From: DASQMT01 sp963835735 | GTDB lineage: Bacteria > Actinomycetota > Thermoleophilia > Solirubrobacterales > Solirubrobacteraceae | Direction: 5' to 3' | Assembly: GCA_963835735.1 (NCBI GenBank) | Contig: CAWIGP010000002.1 | Span: 1,612,001-1,676,000, forward strand | Length of the DNA stretch: 64,000 nt | The notes under the pieces: generated by a model | The model's input: the letters and a program-made list of their open reading frames with translations, nothing else | Databases searched by the model: none | What the model was told of the DNA's origin: nothing | Translations under genes and position numbers: made by a program | Part shown: positions 45,720-56,214 of the stretch, one piece after another | Numbering within the stretch: the first letter of the stretch is position 1 | How the letters are laid out: each line of letters starts with the position of its first letter

Positions 45720-47284
45720 GCCGGTTGCTGGAAGCGCAGCCGCGCTTGTGCGACCTCAGCGAGGGCCAGCGCAACGAGCGCTTCGCGCGGCTTCAGGAGC
45801 ACCTCGTTGACGTGTGGCGCGCGATGCGGCTGAACGAGCCCGGCGAGTCGATCGTCGTCGTCCCGTCGGTCGCACCGCCCCCCGGCGACAACGGGGCCGT
45901 GGTGCAGGCGTATGAGGAGCGCCTGCTGTTCCTGCTGTTCCTGCTCCGCCAGCCGCGCCTGCAGCTGGTCTTCGTCACCGGGCGCGCGGTGAGCGAGACG
46001 GTCGTCGACTACTACCTCGCGCTGCTGCCCGGCGTCATCCCGAGCCACGCGCGTGCGCGGCTGCACATGATCGCCGCGCACGACGGGTCGCCGCGGCCGC
46101 TCACCGCCAAGCTGCTCGAGCGACCGCGGGTGCTCGAGGCGGTCCGGACGCGGATCCCGGACCGCGAGCGCTGCCACCTCGTCCCGTATACGACGTCGGC
46201 CGCGGAGCGAGACCTCGCGCTGGCGCTCGGGATCCCGCTGTACGGCGCGGACCCGCGCTTCCTGGCGTTCGGGACCAAGACCGGCTGCCGGCGGCTGTTC
46301 GCCGAGTCCGGCGTGCACCACCCCCTCGGCTGGGAGGACGTCGCCGACGTGGACGGCGTAGTCGACGCGCTCGCGCAGATGCGCGCGGCCAAGCCCGGCG
46401 TCACGCACGCGATCGTCAAGCACAACGACGGCGTGGCGGGCCGCGGCAACGCGCTCGTCCAGCTCGGCGGCCTGCCCGCTCCCGGGTCCGCCGACGAGCC
46501 GGCCGCACTGCGCGCCCGCGTGGAGCAGCTCGAGGTCGAGAGCGCCATGACCGACGTGGACGAGTACCTGCGGACGCTCGGCGCGGGCGGAGGCATCGTG
46601 GAGGAGCGCATCACCGGGGTGGAGCTGCGCAGCCCGAGCGTGCAGCTGCGCGTGACGCCGCTCGGCGAAGTGGAGGTCCTCTCGACGCACGACCAGCTGC
46701 TCGGGGGCCCGAGCGGTCAGAGCTACCTCGGTTGCGTCTTCCCGGCCGACTTCGCGTACGCCCGGTCGATCACGGACGAGGCGCTGAAGGTCGGCGAGCG
46801 GCTCGCTCGCGAAGGCGTCCTCGGCCGCTTCGCCGTCGACTTCGTCGTCGTGCGCCAGCCGGACGGTGGCTGGAGCCCGTACGCCATCGAGGTCAATCTG
46901 CGCAAGGGCGGGACGACGCACCCGTTCCTCACGCTCCAGTTCCTGACGGATGGTGCCTACGACCCGGTCACGGCGCTCTTCACCGCGCCGAGCGGCCGCG
47001 AGAAGCACCTGGTCGCGACGGACCACCTCGAGTCCGAGCGGCTGCACGGCCTCTCCGTCGACGACCTGTTCGACATCGCCGTCCGGCACCGCCTGCACTT
47101 CGATCCCGCGCGTCAGGTCGGCGTCGTGTTCCACATGATGAGCGCGCTCGCCGAGGTCGGCCGTACCGGCATGACCGCGGTCGGCGACAGCCCGCAGCAG
47201 GCCGAGGAGATCTTCCGCCGCGCGGAGCGGGTCCTCGCCGACGAGGCGGAGCCCCCGCCCGAGCCGCCGCTGCCGGCGGTGTAG
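45716..47284 (+). CDS. ATP-grasp peptide-ligase PGM1-related protein
   Basis: 522 residues from ATG 45716, overlapping the cyclase stop (ATGA). ATP-grasp-like parts are IVKHNDGVAGRGNALVQL, GGIVEERITGVELRSP and AIEVNLRKGGTTHPFLTLQF. The C-terminal part fits the PGM1 family. PGM1 makes the pheganomycin peptide by joining a guanidino acid to ribosomal peptides; here no precursor peptide or biosynthetic genes are nearby. Coupling to a signalling operon is odd and suggests a regulated amide-bond-forming reaction. Confidence 0.78.
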   Translation: MSRLLEAQPRLCDLSEGQRNERFARLQEHLVDVWRAMRLNEPGESIVVVPSVAPPPGDNGAVVQAYEERLLFLLFLLRQPRLQLVFVTGRAVSETVVDYYLALLPGVIPSHARARLHMIAAHDGSPRPLTAKLLERPRVLEAVRTRIPDRERCHLVPYTTSAAERDLALALGIPLYGADPRFLAFGTKTGCRRLFAESGVHHPLGWEDVADVDGVVDALAQMRAAKPGVTHAIVKHNDGVAGRGNALVQLGGLPAPGSADEPAALRARVEQLEVESAMTDVDEYLRTLGAGGGIVEERITGVELRSPSVQLRVTPLGEVEVLSTHDQLLGGPSGQSYLGCVFPADFAYARSITDEALKVGERLAREGVLGRFAVDFVVVRQPDGGWSPYAIEVNLRKGGTTHPFLTLQFLTDGAYDPVTALFTAPSGREKHLVATDHLESERLHGLSVDDLFDIAVRHRLHFDPARQVGVVFHMMSALAEVGRTGMTAVGDSPQQAEEIFRRAERVLADEAEPPPEPPLPAV

Positions 47285-47291
47285 CCGCGGC

Positions 47292-49439
<2,148 letters not shown>

Positions 49440-50426
49440 CTAGATCAGCCCGAGCTTCGCGACCGCGTCGCGCTCGCCCACCAGCTCCTCGACGGTCGTG
49501 TCGATCCGCTGCTGCGAGAACGACGGCACGTCGAGGTCCTGGACGATCTCGTAGGAGCCGTTCGCGGTCCGGCAGGGGAACGAGGAGATGATTCCCTCGG
49601 CGACGCCGTAGGAGCCGTCCGACGGGACGGCCATCGAGACCCAGTCGCCCTCGCCGGTGCCGTTCACCCAGTTGTTGACGTGGTCGATCGCCGCGTTGGC
49701 GGCGGACGCGGCGCTCGACGCCCCGCGCGCCTCGATGATCTCGGCGCCGCGCTTGCCGACGCGCGGGATATAGGTGTCGGCCACCCACGCCTCGTCGCCG
49801 ACCGCGTCCCACGCGCGCTCGCCGCGGACCTTCGCGTTGAACAGGTCCGGGTACATCGTCGGCGAGTGATTGCCCCAGACCGCCATGTTGGTGATGTCCG
49901 CCACAGCGGCGCCGATCTTGTCCGCGAGCTGCGCGACCGCGCGGTTGTGGTCCAGGCGGGTCATCGCCGTGAACCGCTCGGCGGGCACGCCGTCGGCGTT
50001 GCGCTGGGCGATCAGCGCGTTCGTGTTCGCCGGGTTGCCGACGACGAGCACCTTGATGTCGTCGGCCGCGCCGGCTGCGATCGCCTGGCCCTGCGGCTTG
50101 AAGATCGCGCCGTTGGCCTCGAGCAGATCGGCGCGCTCCATCCCCTTCGTGCGCGGGCGCGCACCGACCAGCATCGCGATGTTCGCACCGTCGAAAGCCG
50201 GGTTGGGGTCGTCGTGGATGTCGACTCCGGCGAGCAGCGGGAACGCGCAGTCGAACAGCTCCAGCGCGGTGCCCTCGGCCGCCTTGACCGCCTGCGGGAC
50301 CTCGAGCAGGTTGAGATGCACCGGCCGGTCGGGGCCGAGCAGCTGCCCGGAAGCGATCCGGAACAGCAGCGCATAGCCGATCTGGCCGGCGGCGCCGGTG
50401 ACGGTGACCTTGGTGGGCTGGGGCAT
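49440..50426 (-). CDS. mdh: Malate dehydrogenase
   Basis: 328 residues from ATG 50426, preceded by an AGGAG-like site (GAGGAGAAACC). The NAD motif is VTGAAGQIGYALLFRIASG, the catalytic Asp/Arg are in AMTRLDHNRAVAQLA, and the catalytic His is in VWGNHSPTMYPD. This is the cytosolic-type bacterial MDH. Operon with icd. Confidence 0.96.
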   Translation of the reverse strand: MPQPTKVTVTGAAGQIGYALLFRIASGQLLGPDRPVHLNLLEVPQAVKAAEGTALELFDCAFPLLAGVDIHDDPNPAFDGANIAMLVGARPRTKGMERADLLEANGAIFKPQGQAIAAGAADDIKVLVVGNPANTNALIAQRNADGVPAERFTAMTRLDHNRAVAQLADKIGAAVADITNMAVWGNHSPTMYPDLFNAKVRGERAWDAVGDEAWVADTYIPRVGKRGAEIIEARGASSAASAANAAIDHVNNWVNGTGEGDWVSMAVPSDGSYGVAEGIISSFPCRTANGSYEIVQDLDVPSFSQQRIDTTVEELVGERDAVAKLGLI

Positions 50427-50483
50427 CTGGTTTCTCCTCGTGCGCGTTAAGCGGTGGCGATGCTATGCGACCATGGGTAGCGC

Positions 50484-51656
50484 ATGACGGGCTCTCGCTC
50501 ATTGCCCCTGTTCCGGATCTTCGGGATCCGGGTGGGTGTCAACTACTCGTGGTTCCTCGTGCTGTTCGTAGTGATCTTCGTCCTCTGGGACTCGCTGCAA
50601 GACACCCTGGACGCGAGCGACACCACCGTCTACGTCGTGGCGGTGCTGGCGGCGGCCACGTTCTTCGCGTCGATCGTGGCGCACGAGCTGGGGCACGCAC
50701 TGGTGGCGCGGCGAGAAGGCATCGCGGTCGAGGGGATCGACCTGTTCCTGTTCGGCGGCGTGATGAAGATGAGCCGCGACACCGACTCGCCGGGGGCGGA
50801 GTTCCGCGTGGCGGTGGCCGGACCGCTCGTGACGCTGATGCTGGTCGTGATCTTCTCGGTCGTGGCCATTCTGCTCGCCGGCGGCGATTCGTTCTGGGAC
50901 GCCGCGCGGCTGTCCTCGGCGGCCGACGCCTCGCCGGTCGAGGTGATCGTCTCGCTGCTCGTCTCGATGAACCTCGTGCTGCTGGTGTTCAACCTGGTGC
51001 CGGCGTACCCGCTCGACGGCGGCCGGATCGCACGCGCTGCGGCCTGGGCGGCGACCGGCGACCGCCACCGGGCCACGCGCTTCGCGGCGCGGATCGGGAT
51101 CGCCTTCGGCTGGACGCTGATGCTCGGCGGGCTTGCGCTGCTGGTGCTCGTCGACGGCGCGGCGCTCGACGGGATCTGGTTCGCGGCGCTCGGCTGGCTG
51201 CTCGCCGGCGCCGCGCGCGGCACGCTGGCGCAGACGCGCTTCACCGAGCAGCTCGCGGGGATCACGGTCGCCGACGTGATGGACTCGGAGCCGGTGACGA
51301 TCCCGGCCGGTTTGACTGCGACTCGCGCGTATGAGGACTTCTTCCTGCGTTACCAGGGCTGGGACTGGTTCGCGGTCGTGGAGGACGACGGCCGCTACGC
51401 CGGCATCGCCCACCGCCGCGCGATCGAGCACGCCGCGCTCCAGGAGGGCGGCGAGATGCCGGTGCGCGAGCTCGCCGCGCCGAGCGCCGCCGACGGGCAG
51501 GTGCCGGCCGACGCTCCGTTGGAGGCGCTGCTCTCGTCCGAGCCGCTGCGGCGGTTGGGCGCCGTGATGGCGGTCGACGCGGACGGGCGGCTCCGAGGCG
51601 TAGTGACGTTCGAGCAGGTCACGCGGGCTTTGCGCGCACGCTTCGCGCCGTCGTAG
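50484..51656 (+). CDS. M50 site-2 protease family, with C-terminal CBS domains
   Basis: 390 residues from ATG 50484. Membrane helices at about 22-38, 48-66, 108-130, 150-166 and 185-230. The zinc site is FASIVAHELGHALVARR (H67, E68, H71) with the third ligand in FNLVPAYPLDGGRIAR. Residues about 270-385 form a CBS pair (ADVMDSEPVTIP and VRELAAPSAADG) that may sense nucleotides. Such proteases release membrane-bound regulators. It is divergent from mdh (57 bp) and followed by a 508-bp intergenic region. Confidence 0.92.
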   Translation: MTGSRSLPLFRIFGIRVGVNYSWFLVLFVVIFVLWDSLQDTLDASDTTVYVVAVLAAATFFASIVAHELGHALVARREGIAVEGIDLFLFGGVMKMSRDTDSPGAEFRVAVAGPLVTLMLVVIFSVVAILLAGGDSFWDAARLSSAADASPVEVIVSLLVSMNLVLLVFNLVPAYPLDGGRIARAAAWAATGDRHRATRFAARIGIAFGWTLMLGGLALLVLVDGAALDGIWFAALGWLLAGAARGTLAQTRFTEQLAGITVADVMDSEPVTIPAGLTATRAYEDFFLRYQGWDWFAVVEDDGRYAGIAHRRAIEHAALQEGGEMPVRELAAPSAADGQVPADAPLEALLSSEPLRRLGAVMAVDADGRLRGVVTFEQVTRALRARFAPS

Positions 51657-51751
51657 CGGTTTTGCGCGGGTGCCGGGGTCGCGCGGGCGCTCGTGAACTG
51701 CGGGCATTGAGCAGGAGCGCGAATCGCGGCCGCGCTCCCGCCGGCCGGGCA

Positions 51752-51802
51752 AGGAAAACGTCGAGTTCGGTGCCCGTGAGTGCCCCCGCTCGACGTTTTC
51801 CT
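51752..51802. repeat. Hairpin 1 inside the element
   Basis: AGGAAAACGTCGAG (51752-51765) and CTCGACGTTTTCCT (51789-51802) pair perfectly over 14 bp with a 23-base loop. Confidence 0.75.
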
Positions 51803-51811
51803 CCCAGGCGA

Positions 51812-51862
51812 AGGAGAACGTCGAGCGGCAGGGGTGGCATGCGCGAATCTCGACGTTCTCCT
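51812..51862. repeat. Hairpin 2 inside the element
   Basis: AGGAGAACGTCGAG (51812-51825) and CTCGACGTTCTCCT (51849-51862) pair perfectly over 14 bp with a 23-base loop. It differs from hairpin 1 by one base pair, which has changed in both arms together. Confidence 0.75.
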
Positions 51863-52034
51863 CCCGCGATCCGAGACCCTGCTCAATGCCGCAGTTCACG
51901 AGCCCGGCGCGCCGCGCGTCAGACGTCGTCGCGGGTTGCGCCCCGCGAGGCCGCGCGCCGGTCGCCGCGGGTTGCGCCAGCGCCGGACACAGCGGGCGTT
52001 GACGGGGCCGGGCTCGGCTGGGCGGCCAGCACGC

Positions 52035-52072
52035 GGGGCGCGTTAGGGTCGGTATGCGACCCAAGGCGCCCC
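52035..52072. terminator. Two-part GC-rich hairpin
   Basis: Outer stem GGGGCGC/GCGCCCC (52035-52041, 52066-52072) encloses inner stem GGGTCG/CGACCC (52046-52051, 52057-52062). Probable terminator between convergent genes. Confidence 0.55.
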
Positions 52073-52082
52073 GCATCCACGC

Positions 52083-52121
52083 GGGGCGGGCTGATCTCGC
52101 TATGCGTTACTGACCCGCCCC
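52083..52121. terminator. Second GC-rich hairpin
   Basis: GGGGCGGG (52083-52090) and CCCGCCCC (52114-52121) pair perfectly; the loop is 23 bases. It follows the first hairpin closely. Confidence 0.45.
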
Positions 52122-52151
52122 ACGTGAGCGCGCCCGCAATCCGGCCCCTCT

Positions 52152-52177
52152 TCAATGCCGCAGTTCATGAGCCCGGC
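52152..52177. repeat. Third copy of the element end, providing a stop codon
   Basis: TCAATGCCGCAGTTCATGAG plus CCCGGC is nearly identical to the right end of the element at 51883-51908. The stop codon of the REC-methyltransferase gene (52165-52167) lies inside it. Confidence 0.65.
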
Positions 52178-53331
52178 ACGCGGCCCGCGACCCACCACGC
52201 GCGAGCGTCAAGCGTGAACGGGCCGGCTGGCGATCCGAGCCGCCGCTCCAGTTCGTCGCGCAGCGCTGCGCGCCGCGGCGGATCGAGCGACGCCGCGTAC
52301 GCGCCGGCCGGCCCCACGCCATGCTCGAGCGGCTCCCACAGGTCGTCGAAGCCGTCGTACCCGGCGGACACGGTGAGCTCGCCGCCGCTCACGTCGGCGA
52401 GCCCGGCCTCGACCCACAGCCCGCGCAGCTCGTGCGGCGAGCAGAACCTCATCACGCGCCCCTCGTCGTGCGCGGCGGCACCCTCCGGGTCGACGTGCAG
52501 CGCGGCATCCCAGAACCGCCGCAGCAGCGTCATGCCGCCGGCGTAGTCCCACACACACGCCGCCACGACGCCGCCGGGCCCCGCCACTCGCCGCATCTCG
52601 CCCACTCCGCGCTCGGCGTCGGACAGGAAGTTCACGACCAACTGCGAGAGCACCGTGTCAAACGTGTCGTCCGGCCATGGCAGCGCCTCGGCCGCGCCGT
52701 CCCGGACGTCGGCGCCCGGCACCCGCTCGCGACACGCCGCCGCGAACGGCGGCGACGGGTCGATCGCCGCCACCGCCGGGGGACCGAGACGGTCCGCCAG
52801 CGCCCGCGTGAGCGCTCCCGGGCCGCAGCCGACGTCGAGCGCGCGCTGTCCGCGCTCGACGCCGGCGACCCGGATCAGCTCCGCCGCCAGCGCGCTCCCG
52901 TAGCGCCCGACGAAGCGGTCGTAGACGTCCGCCGGGGCCCGGAACATCGCGGACGAGCCAGCCGCGAGCTCGAGCACGACCGCCGGGATCTCGTCGAACT
53001 GGTCCTTCGAGAGCACCGCGCGGATCCCCGCCTCGCGCGCGCGCCGGCGCACGTCGTCGTCGACCCATCCGCTGCACAGCACGATCGGCAGGCCGGGCCG
53101 CCGCGCGAGCAGCATCGGCGCGGCCTCGAAGCCGTCGATCCGAGGCATCCGCGCGTCGAGCACGACGACGTCGGGCGCGAGCGCGTCGAGCCGCTCGAGC
53201 GCCGCCTCGATGCCGTCGGCCTCGCCCACGACCTCCAGCGGCGGCCCCGCCTCGTCGACGATCGTGCGGATCAGGAAGCGCACGTCCGCGTGGTCGTCGA
53301 CGATCATCGTGCGCACCGCGGGCGGGGCCAT
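52165..53331 (-). CDS. Response-regulator receiver domain fused to a SAM methyltransferase
   Basis: 388 residues from ATG 53331. The REC domain (about 7-120) has RTMIVDDHADVRFLI and the phosphoacceptor D59 in VVVLDARMPRIDG. The methyltransferase domain (about 145-388) has LDVGCGPGALTRALADRLG, AAEALPWPDDTFDTVLSQL and EMRRVAGPGGVVAACVWDY, an UbiE/methyltransferase-11 pattern. Such fusions are uncommon; it may methylate a small molecule or chemotaxis-like target on a phosphorylation signal. No kinase is next to it. The stop codon is supplied by a repeat element copy. Confidence 0.87.
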   Translation of the reverse strand: MAPPAVRTMIVDDHADVRFLIRTIVDEAGPPLEVVGEADGIEAALERLDALAPDVVVLDARMPRIDGFEAAPMLLARRPGLPIVLCSGWVDDDVRRRAREAGIRAVLSKDQFDEIPAVVLELAAGSSAMFRAPADVYDRFVGRYGSALAAELIRVAGVERGQRALDVGCGPGALTRALADRLGPPAVAAIDPSPPFAAACRERVPGADVRDGAAEALPWPDDTFDTVLSQLVVNFLSDAERGVGEMRRVAGPGGVVAACVWDYAGGMTLLRRFWDAALHVDPEGAAAHDEGRVMRFCSPHELRGLWVEAGLADVSGGELTVSAGYDGFDDLWEPLEHGVGPAGAYAASLDPPRRAALRDELERRLGSPAGPFTLDARAWWVAGRVPGS

Positions 53332-53377
53332 CGCAGTGGCGCAGTATGCCCGACCCATTCGAATAAGATCGCGCCCC

Positions 53378-55066
53378 ATGCCGGCACACGACGTACTGAT
53401 CATCGGCGCCGGGCTGGCCGGTCAGCGTGCTGCGCTGGCGGCCGCAGAGGCCGGGGCGACCGTGGCGATCATGTCCAAGGTCCATCCGGTCCGGTCGCAT
53501 TCGAACGCCGCAGCCGGCGGGATCAACGCCGCGCTCAACCCCGACGACTCATGGGAGTCGCACGCGTTCGACACGGTCAAGGGCTCCGACTACCTCGGCG
53601 ACCAGGACGCGATCGAGATCATGTGCCGGGAGGCGCCGGGCGAGGTGCTGTGGCTCGAGCACCGCGGCGTCACGTTCCACCGCAACGCCGAGGGCAAGCT
53701 CGGCACGCGCGCGTTCGGCGGCGCGTCGGCCGCGCGCACGTACTACGTCGCCGACATCACCGGCCAGGCGCTGCTGCACGTGCTCTACGAGCAGCTGATG
53801 AAGTTCCACGCGCAGATCGACCGCTACGAGGAGTGGTTCGTCACCGCGCTCGTGCAGGACGACGACGGCGAGTGCTGCGGCGCGGTCGCGCGCAACATCC
53901 GCGACGGCGCGATGGAGCTGTTCGCGGCCAAGGCGGTGATCCAGGCGTCGGGCGGCGCCGGCCAGTGCTTCAAGCCGACCACCAACGCGCTGATCTGCAC
54001 GGGCGACGGGATCGCGCAGTCGTTCCGGATCGGCGCGCCGCTGATGGACATGGAGATGATCCAGTACCACCCGACCACGCTGGCCGGCAACGGGATCCTG
54101 ATCACCGAGGGCGCGCGCGGCGAGGGCGCCCACCTCTACAACGCCAACGGCGAGCGGTTCATGGAGCGCTACGCGCCGAACAAGCTCGAGCTCGCCTCGC
54201 GCGACGTCGTCAGCCGCTCCGAGCAGACCGAGATCAACGAGGGGCGCGGCTTCCCCGACGGCACCGTCGCGCTCGACATCACCAAGGTGCCGCGCAAGCG
54301 CACGCTGGAGGCGCTGCGCGAGATCGTCAACATCGGGCGCGACTTCGCCGGCGTCGACATCACGCGCGAGCCGATCCACATCCGCCCGGGCTGCCACTAC
54401 ATCATGGGCGGCGTCAAGACCGACGTCTGGGGCGCCACCTCGATCCCCGGCCTCTACGCGGCCGGCGAGGTCGCCTGCGTCTCGGTCCACGGCGGCAACC
54501 GGCTCGGCGCGAACTCGCTGCTCGACACGCTGATCTTCGGCCGCCGCTCGGGCGAGCACTCCGCGCAGCGCGCGGCCGAGATGACGATGCCGGACGCGTC
54601 GCGCGCGCACATCGCCGACGAGGAGCGCGCGATCAAGGCGATCCTCGATCGCGAGCCGAGCGGTAGGCGGATCTCGGAGATCAAGGACGAGCTGGGCACG
54701 ATGATGAACGAGAAGTGCGCGGTGTTCCGCGACGAGCCGGGGCTCGAGGAGGCGCAGGCGATGATCCGGCGGCTCAAGGAGGAAGCGGCGGTCGCGGCGG
54801 TCGACGACCGCGGCACCGTGTTCAACCAGGACGTGCTGGGCGCGATCGAGCTGGGCTACATGCTCGACGTGGCGGAGTGCATCGTCGTCGGAGCGATCGA
54901 GCGCAAGGAGTCGCGCGGGGCGCAGTTCCGGCTCGACTACCCCGAGCGCAACGACGAGCAGTGGCTCAAGCACATCACGCTGTCGGTCAACGGCGGGGAC
55001 GTGCCGGAGATCTCCTACGCACCCGTGACCATGACGCGGTGGGAGCCGCAGGAGCGCGTCTACTGA
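53378..55066 (+). CDS. sdhA: Succinate dehydrogenase/fumarate reductase flavoprotein subunit
   Basis: 562 residues from ATG 53378. FAD-binding start VLIIGAGLAGQRAALAAAEA, the covalent-FAD histidine H41 in VRSHSNAAAGGINAAL, the catalytic region MIQYHPTTLAGNGILITEGARGEG (spans the active-site His and Thr) and the Arg motif SRSEQTEINEGRG, then GLYAAGEVACVSVHGGNRLG. Oxidises succinate to fumarate. It starts an operon with sdhB and an sdhE-like gene; no small membrane anchors follow. Confidence 0.95.
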   Translation: MPAHDVLIIGAGLAGQRAALAAAEAGATVAIMSKVHPVRSHSNAAAGGINAALNPDDSWESHAFDTVKGSDYLGDQDAIEIMCREAPGEVLWLEHRGVTFHRNAEGKLGTRAFGGASAARTYYVADITGQALLHVLYEQLMKFHAQIDRYEEWFVTALVQDDDGECCGAVARNIRDGAMELFAAKAVIQASGGAGQCFKPTTNALICTGDGIAQSFRIGAPLMDMEMIQYHPTTLAGNGILITEGARGEGAHLYNANGERFMERYAPNKLELASRDVVSRSEQTEINEGRGFPDGTVALDITKVPRKRTLEALREIVNIGRDFAGVDITREPIHIRPGCHYIMGGVKTDVWGATSIPGLYAAGEVACVSVHGGNRLGANSLLDTLIFGRRSGEHSAQRAAEMTMPDASRAHIADEERAIKAILDREPSGRRISEIKDELGTMMNEKCAVFRDEPGLEEAQAMIRRLKEEAAVAAVDDRGTVFNQDVLGAIELGYMLDVAECIVVGAIERKESRGAQFRLDYPERNDEQWLKHITLSVNGGDVPEISYAPVTMTRWEPQERVY

Positions 55067-56214
55067 TGGCCGACTACACGCTGAGACTGCGTCGCTACTC
55101 GCCCGAGACCGGCGACGCCCCGTACTGGGAGGACTTCCAGGTCGAGCTCGAGGGGCACCGCTCCGTGCTCGACGGGATCCTCCAGGCCAGGGACCGCGAC
55201 GACGGCTCGATCGGCATCCGCTGCTCGTGCCGGGCCGCGATCTGCGGCTCCTGCGGCGTGCGCATCAACGGAAAGCCCGACCTCGCCTGCCACACGCATC
55301 TCGACCACGCGGCCGAGACCGCCACCGACGGCGTCATCACGGTCGAGCCGATGGGCAACATGCCGGTGCTCAAGGACCTGATCGTCGACATGGACGCGGT
55401 CCACTGGAAGAAGATCCAGCGCATCACGCCGTGGCTGCTGCCCGACGGGCCGGACCCGGAGCGCGAGCACATCGTCCCGCCGGAGTCGATGATCGACGTG
55501 ACGCAGACGATGGCCTGCATCCAGTGCGGCGCCTGCGTGTCGGACTGCCTCTCGATGGAGGTCGACCCCGAGTTCATCGGCCCGGCCGCGCTCGCCAAGG
55601 CGTACCGCTTTGTCGGCGACCCGCGCGACGGGCGCCAGTACGAGCGGATGCGCGACCTCGCCGAGGATCCGCACGGGATCTACGACTGCACGCACTGCTT
55701 CAACTGCATCGAGGCGTGCCCGAAGGGCGTCGCGCCGATGAGCCAGATCATGCGTCTGCGCCGGATCGCGAACGGCGACCACGGGATCAACGACGACAAC
55801 AACGGCCACCGGCACGAGGAGTCGTTCGTCAACCTGATCCGCGACTACGGGCTGCTGCACGAGGCCGAGCTGCTGCCGCGCTCCTACGGCGGCGACTCGT
55901 GGTTCGGCAAGTTCCACCCGCGCGCCGGTCAGGAGCTCCTCAGCTCGCTGCCGTCGATCCTCAAGGCGCTCCAGCGCGGCAAGGTCACGCCGAAGAAGGC
56001 GATGGTCGGGCACAAGCTGCCCAAGCAGGACCTCGCCGCCGTCAAGCGGATCTACCAGCACGTCGGCGACGAGGAGGAGCGCTACGAGCTCAACCTCTAC
56101 GTCGTCGGCGAGGAGGAGATCGAGGAAGAGCTCGTGGCGGACACGGCCGAGCGGGCCGCGCACGCCGACGCGGCCGGGAGCCACCTGCCTGCAGAGAGGA
56201 GCCCGAACCCGTGA
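55066..56214 (+). CDS. sdhB: Succinate dehydrogenase/fumarate reductase iron-sulfur subunit (long form)
   Basis: 382 residues, longer than the usual ~240. N-terminal 2Fe-2S ferredoxin domain with CSCRAAICGSCGVRINGKPDLAC. Then two [4Fe-4S]/[3Fe-4S]-type Cys clusters: CIQCGACVSDCLSMEV and CTHCFNCIEACPKGVAP. The C-terminal ~130 residues are an extra helical region found in some SdhE-type complexes. ATG overlaps the sdhA stop by one base (TGATG). Confidence 0.94.
   Translation: MADYTLRLRRYSPETGDAPYWEDFQVELEGHRSVLDGILQARDRDDGSIGIRCSCRAAICGSCGVRINGKPDLACHTHLDHAAETATDGVITVEPMGNMPVLKDLIVDMDAVHWKKIQRITPWLLPDGPDPEREHIVPPESMIDVTQTMACIQCGACVSDCLSMEVDPEFIGPAALAKAYRFVGDPRDGRQYERMRDLAEDPHGIYDCTHCFNCIEACPKGVAPMSQIMRLRRIANGDHGINDDNNGHRHEESFVNLIRDYGLLHEAELLPRSYGGDSWFGKFHPRAGQELLSSLPSILKALQRGKVTPKKAMVGHKLPKQDLAAVKRIYQHVGDEEERYELNLYVVGEEEIEEELVADTAERAAHADAAGSHLPAERSPNP

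Larger units (their letters stand above)
51689..51903. mobile_element. MITE/REP-like palindromic element
   Basis: Its ends are long inverted repeats: GCTCGTGAACTGCGGGCATT-GAGCAGG at 51689-51715 and its reverse complement, minus one G, at 51879-51903. Inside are two hairpins with 14-bp arms. There is no coding sequence, so any movement would need a transposase encoded elsewhere. The element type is inferred from structure alone. Confidence 0.55.
51657..52164. other. 508-bp non-coding region with palindromic elements
   Basis: It lies between the stops of the convergent M50 protease and REC-methyltransferase genes. It holds a 215-bp MITE-like element (51689-51903), a short tandem CGCGGGTTGCGCC pair near 51925-51975, two GC-rich hairpins (52035-52121) and a third copy of the element end at 52152. 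No open frame here looks coding. Confidence 0.7.
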
